Shown in pieces: positions 61,225 to 64,000 of a stretch of DNA of 64,000 nt (the first letter of the stretch is position 1; every line of letters begins with the position of its first letter). The notes beneath the pieces were generated by a model. That model ran no database searches. It was not told where the DNA came from and saw only the letters and a program-made list of their open reading frames with translations. The DNA is from Microbispora hainanensis (GTDB lineage Bacteria; Actinomycetota; Actinomycetes; Streptosporangiales; Streptosporangiaceae), in assembly GCF_036186745.1 (NCBI RefSeq), contig NZ_CP108086.1, positions 4,526,001-4,590,000 on the forward strand. The letters are read 5' to 3'. Made by a program: the position numbers and the translations under genes.

Positions 61225-62640
61225 GTGACCGATCAGGTGATCGATTCCGTACAGGCGGCGGTCGAGCGAGCCGCGACGGCGGGCGAGGCGTGGCGGGCGA
61301 CGCCCCCGGCCGAGCGAGCCACCGTGCTCGAAAGTGTCGCCGACGCCCTGCTCAAGCACGCCGAGGAGCTGTGGCCTGCCGCCGCGGAGGAGACCCGGCT
61401 GCCGGAGGCGCGGCTGCGCGGCGAGATCGCCCGTACGGCCGCGCAGTTCCGGCTGTTCGCCGACGTTCTGCGGGACGGCGGCTGGGTCGAGGCGGTGATC
61501 GACCACCCCGACCCCGGCGCCACCCCGCCCCGGCCCGACCTGCGGCGGATGAACCACCCGCTCGGCGTCGTGGCCGTCTTCGCGGCCAGCAACTTCCCCT
61601 TCGCGTTCTCGGTGGCGGGCGGCGACACGGCGTCGGCGCTCGCGGCCGGCTGCCCGGTCGTGGTCAAGGCCCACGAGGGGCATCCCCGCACCTCCGACCT
61701 GACCGCCTCCGTCGTACGGCAGGCCCTGCCCGACCCCGACCTGCTCGGGCTCGTGCACGGGTTCGAGGCGGGGGCTCCGCTGGTGCAGCACCCGCTCGTC
61801 ACGGCGGTCGGCTTCACCGGCTCCCTCGCGGGCGGCACGGCCATCCAGCGGCTGATCGACGAGCGGCCCGACCCCATCCCGTTCTACGGCGAGCTGGGCA
61901 GCGTCAACCCGGTCGTCGTGTTGCCGTCGGCCGGCCCCGCCGAGGTGGCCTCCGGGTTCGCGGCCTCGCTCACGCTGGGGGTGGGACAGTTCTGCACCAA
62001 CCCCGGCCTGGTCTTCGTACCGGCCGAGGGCGGGTTCGAGGAGGCCATCGCCGAGGCGGTCGGCGCGACCAGCGGCGGGCCCATGCTGACCGGCAAGATC
62101 CGCGAGGGCTACCTGCGGGCGTCCGGCCGGCTGGCCGAGCGGCTCCCCGTGCTGGCCGGCGGAAGCGAGGTGGACGGCATCACCCCACAGGTCTTCGCCG
62201 CCGACCTGGAGGCGTTCGCGGACGGGCTGCCCGAGCTGGCGGAGGAGTGCTTCGGCCCGTCGGCGATCGTGATCCGCTATCGCGACGCCGCCGACCTGCC
62301 CGCCGTGCTGCGCCGGCTGCCCGGGTCGCTGACCGCGACCATCCACGCGGCCGGGCCGGAGGAGGCCCGCGATCTCGTGCCGGTGCTGCGGCGCCTGGCG
62401 GGGCGGCTCATCTGGAACGGCTGGCCCACGGGCGTCGCCGTCTGCTGGGCGATGCACCACGGCGGCCCCTGGCCCGCCTCCACGGCCCCGGCGCACACCT
62501 CCGTCGGCGCGGCCTCGATCAGCCGCTGGACCACCCCCGTGGCCTACCAGGACTGGCCGGCGGATCTGCTGCCGCCGGAGCTGCGCGACGACAACCCCCT
62601 CGGCGTGCCGCAACGCGTGGACGGCCGCCTGCGCGTCTGA
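61225..62640 (+). CDS. alpha-ketoglutarate semialdehyde dehydrogenase-type ALDH
   Basis: The 471-residue aldehyde dehydrogenase has the catalytic cysteine C257 in LGVGQFCTNPGLVFVP, the general-base region FYGELGSVNPVVVLP, and the cofactor segment AASNFPFAFSVAGGDTASAL. These variants match 2,5-dioxopentanoate (alpha-ketoglutarate semialdehyde) dehydrogenases of sugar-acid pathways. It would convert the KdgD product to alpha-ketoglutarate for the TCA cycle, completing the pathway. GTG 61225 follows directly after udh with GTGAG overlapping its stop region. Confidence 0.92.
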   Translation: MTDQVIDSVQAAVERAATAGEAWRATPPAERATVLESVADALLKHAEELWPAAAEETRLPEARLRGEIARTAAQFRLFADVLRDGGWVEAVIDHPDPGATPPRPDLRRMNHPLGVVAVFAASNFPFAFSVAGGDTASALAAGCPVVVKAHEGHPRTSDLTASVVRQALPDPDLLGLVHGFEAGAPLVQHPLVTAVGFTGSLAGGTAIQRLIDERPDPIPFYGELGSVNPVVVLPSAGPAEVASGFAASLTLGVGQFCTNPGLVFVPAEGGFEEAIAEAVGATSGGPMLTGKIREGYLRASGRLAERLPVLAGGSEVDGITPQVFAADLEAFADGLPELAEECFGPSAIVIRYRDAADLPAVLRRLPGSLTATIHAAGPEEARDLVPVLRRLAGRLIWNGWPTGVAVCWAMHHGGPWPASTAPAHTSVGAASISRWTTPVAYQDWPADLLPPELRDDNPLGVPQRVDGRLRV

Positions 62641-62708
62641 CACCACCGCGCTCGTCGCCGCGTGTTCGCTACCGCGCCGCTCCCGTTCTGGGGGAGCGGC
62701 GCGGACTG

Positions 62709-63413
62709 TTATTCGGCCCGCTGTTCCTTGTGCTGTTCCGACCGGTCTTCGGGTCGCTGTTCCGACCGGTCTTCGGGGTGCCGTTCGGGGCCGAGCCCGA
62801 GGAGCCGGGCGACCAGGGAGACCTGCTCGGCGTAGTGCCGGACGAACTCGGGGGAGTGGGGATCGGCTCCGCAGACGCCCTCGACGACGTGTGGCAGGGT
62901 GACGGGGGCCATGGCGGCGGCCATCAGCATGATGCTCAGACAGGCCGGATCGACCTCGTCCGGCAGCCGGCCCGCCGCCTGCCGGGCGCGGACCTCGTCC
63001 ACGTAGCCCCGCAGCGCCTCGGAACGCGGCGCCTGGTCGGGATCGGTGTGCGGCCCCGCGTACTCCAGGCCGCTCCACGCCAGCAACCGGACACCGTCCG
63101 GGTTGTCCAGCGCCTCCAGCGCGTACCTGCGGATCTGCTCGGGCAGCGGCGTGGCGGGCGACACGAGCTCGCCCTGACGCTGCCGCCAGCGTTCCCCGAG
63201 GGCCCGATAGAGGCCCTCCTTGCCGTCGAAGTAGTACGAGATCAGCTGCTGGTTGACGCCGGCCCTGGTGGCGATCGCGCTGAGCCGGGCGCCCGCGTAG
63301 CCGTGCGCGGCGAACTCGGCCGTGGCCGCGTCCAGGATGAGCCCGCGGGTGCGCTCCGGGTCGCGCTGCCGTTCCTGGGGCTTGGGCGATCTGCGGGGCT
63401 TCGGCGTGGACAT
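62709..63413 (-). CDS. TetR-family regulator with a repetitive acidic/basic tail
   Basis: The 234-residue protein has the TetR HTH (RGLILDAATAEFAAHGYAGA, RLSAIATRAGVNQQLISYYF, DGKEGLYRAL) and an all-helical ligand domain. The C-terminal 20 residues are two copies of an EDRSEQRP unit encoded by a 24-bp DNA repeat (62735-62758 and 62759-62782). It is divergent from an FAD monooxygenase gene and probably represses it. Dyads in the gap fit TetR operators. Confidence 0.92.
   Translation of the reverse strand: MSTPKPRRSPKPQERQRDPERTRGLILDAATAEFAAHGYAGARLSAIATRAGVNQQLISYYFDGKEGLYRALGERWRQRQGELVSPATPLPEQIRRYALEALDNPDGVRLLAWSGLEYAGPHTDPDQAPRSEALRGYVDEVRARQAAGRLPDEVDPACLSIMLMAAAMAPVTLPHVVEGVCGADPHSPEFVRHYAEQVSLVARLLGLGPERHPEDRSEQRPEDRSEQHKEQRAE
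62735..62782. repeat. 24-bp tandem repeat in the TetR gene 3' end
   Basis: Two copies of a 24-bp unit (GTTCCGACCGGTCTTCGGGT plus CGCT) at 62735-62758 and 62759-62782, the second with one change near its end. Confidence 0.9.
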
Positions 63414-63429
63414 GATCCGATCGTAGCGC

Positions 63430-63497
63430 TGACAGTGTCATCCATCCATTCAACACAATCAACCATCTGATTGACACAATTTTATAGACGGTTGATT
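63430..63497. promoter_or_regulatory. TetR operators before the monooxygenase gene
   Basis: TGACAGTGTCA (63430-63440) is a perfect palindrome. CAATCA-ACCATC-TGATTG (63456-63473) is a perfect 18-bp dyad, and AATCAACC (63457-63464) is matched by GGTTGATT (63490-63497). The AT-rich gap also holds TATAGA (63483-63488), a possible -10. Confidence 0.6.
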
Positions 63498-63533
63498 ATG
63501 GGTGCGACAGGTTCCGAACGGGAGGACGCACCC

Positions 63534-64000
63534 ATGACCACGCCGTACGACGACAGGACCGCCGTTCTCATCGTGGGAGGAGGCATCACCGGCCTGTCCG
63601 CCGCGCTCTTCCTCACCCGCCTCGGGGTCCGCCCGATGCTGGTCGAACGGCATCCGTCGACGGCGATCACACCGCAGGCGCGGGCGTTCAACCCGCGCTC
63701 GATGGAGATCTACCGCTCGCTCGGGCTGGAGGAGGAGATCCGCGGGCGGCAGTCGATCCTCGCCGGCCTTCCGGAGATGATCGGCGCGGACACGCTGGCC
63801 GGCCGGGAGCGCTTCCGCGTGGACCTGCTCGCGCACGTCCGGCCGCCGTCATCGGTCGGCCCGGCCGACTGGGCGATGATCGACCAGGACGAGCTCGAAC
63901 GGATCGTGCGCTGCCATGCCGAGAGCGGCGGCGCGGACATCCGCTTCGGCACCGAGCTGGTCTCCTTCGACGCCGACGACGACGGTGTGACGGCCGTCGT
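63534..64000 (+). CDS. FAD-dependent aromatic monooxygenase, C-terminus cut by window edge
   Basis: The visible 155 residues are the N-terminal FAD-binding part of a PheA/TfdB-type hydroxylase: VLIVGGGITGLSAALFLTRL (Rossmann GxGxxG), MLVERHPSTAITPQARAFNP and RSMEIYRSLGLEEEIRGRQS. Such enzymes hydroxylate phenols or polyketides with NAD(P)H and O2. ATG 63534 has GGGAGG 8 bases upstream; an in-frame ATG at 63498 is less likely. The divergent TetR gene is the probable repressor. The gene runs beyond the window end. Confidence 0.92.
   Translation, partial: MTTPYDDRTAVLIVGGGITGLSAALFLTRLGVRPMLVERHPSTAITPQARAFNPRSMEIYRSLGLEEEIRGRQSILAGLPEMIGADTLAGRERFRVDLLAHVRPPSSVGPADWAMIDQDELERIVRCHAESGGADIRFGTELVSFDADDDGVTAV

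Overview
This 64 kb window is very GC-rich DNA of a filamentous actinomycete. The gene order rimP-nusA-ylxR-infB-DUF503-rbfA-nrnA-truB-ribF-rpsO-pnp-M16 peptidase-dapB, and dapA-rnj, matches the actinomycete core chromosome. GTG starts are common, short palindromic operators are frequent, and many promoters look leaderless. Family-level similarities suggest the Streptosporangiales (for example the Streptosporangiaceae), but that is inference: no rRNA or other taxonomic marker is present.

1-6.1 kb: the 5' part of an HpcH/HpaI-like aldolase gene cut by the window edge, a NYN-domain nuclease, the ferredoxin-NADP reductase FprA, a hypothetical protein, and prolyl-tRNA synthetase. 6.4-22.1 kb: a ferritin-like protein and a lipoprotein gene (minus strand), then the long plus-strand translation and RNA-metabolism locus from rimP to dapB, mostly tightly packed or overlapping genes that build, mature and recycle ribosomes and RNA, plus ribF and dapB.

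22.1-48.0 kb: an accessory segment of about 26 kb between dapB and dapA. It holds a heptad-repeat coiled-coil protein, a split barstar gene, menA, GNAT and CGNR proteins, a secreted HNH-like protein, a face-to-face MocR/EamA pair with overlapping start codons, an R2-like di-iron protein, an XRE-cupin regulator with a methyltransferase, LysR with a DapA-like lyase, MarR with an MFS pump, a ClpX-type zinc-finger/HTH protein with two identical operators, GlxA/DJ-1 genes, three luciferase-like monooxygenases, two decayed genes (DUF6461-like and DUF2306-like), a protein of two tandem GntR DNA-binding domains, RadC, and a GntR-UTRA regulator facing a small protein. 48.0-51.3 kb returns to core genes: dapA, a possible 26-codon upstream ORF, rnj and a DUF402 gene.

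51.5-64 kb: an MFS exporter coupled to a large SARP/AfsR-like regulator with 11-bp direct repeats at its promoter. Next comes a complete oxidative hexuronate pathway on two divergent operons: uronate dehydrogenase and alpha-ketoglutarate-semialdehyde dehydrogenase on one side, and 5-dehydro-4-deoxyglucarate dehydratase, a glucarate-dehydratase-like enolase and an unassigned barrel-like protein on the other. The window ends with a TetR regulator divergent from a truncated FAD monooxygenase gene.

Two window-wide patterns stand out. Many 3' or intergenic spacers carry short degenerate tandem repeats, each with its own unit. At least nine genes have a TAnnnT -10-like box 5-8 nt before the start codon, as expected for leaderless mRNAs. 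All family assignments come from reading the sequence by eye; no database search was run.
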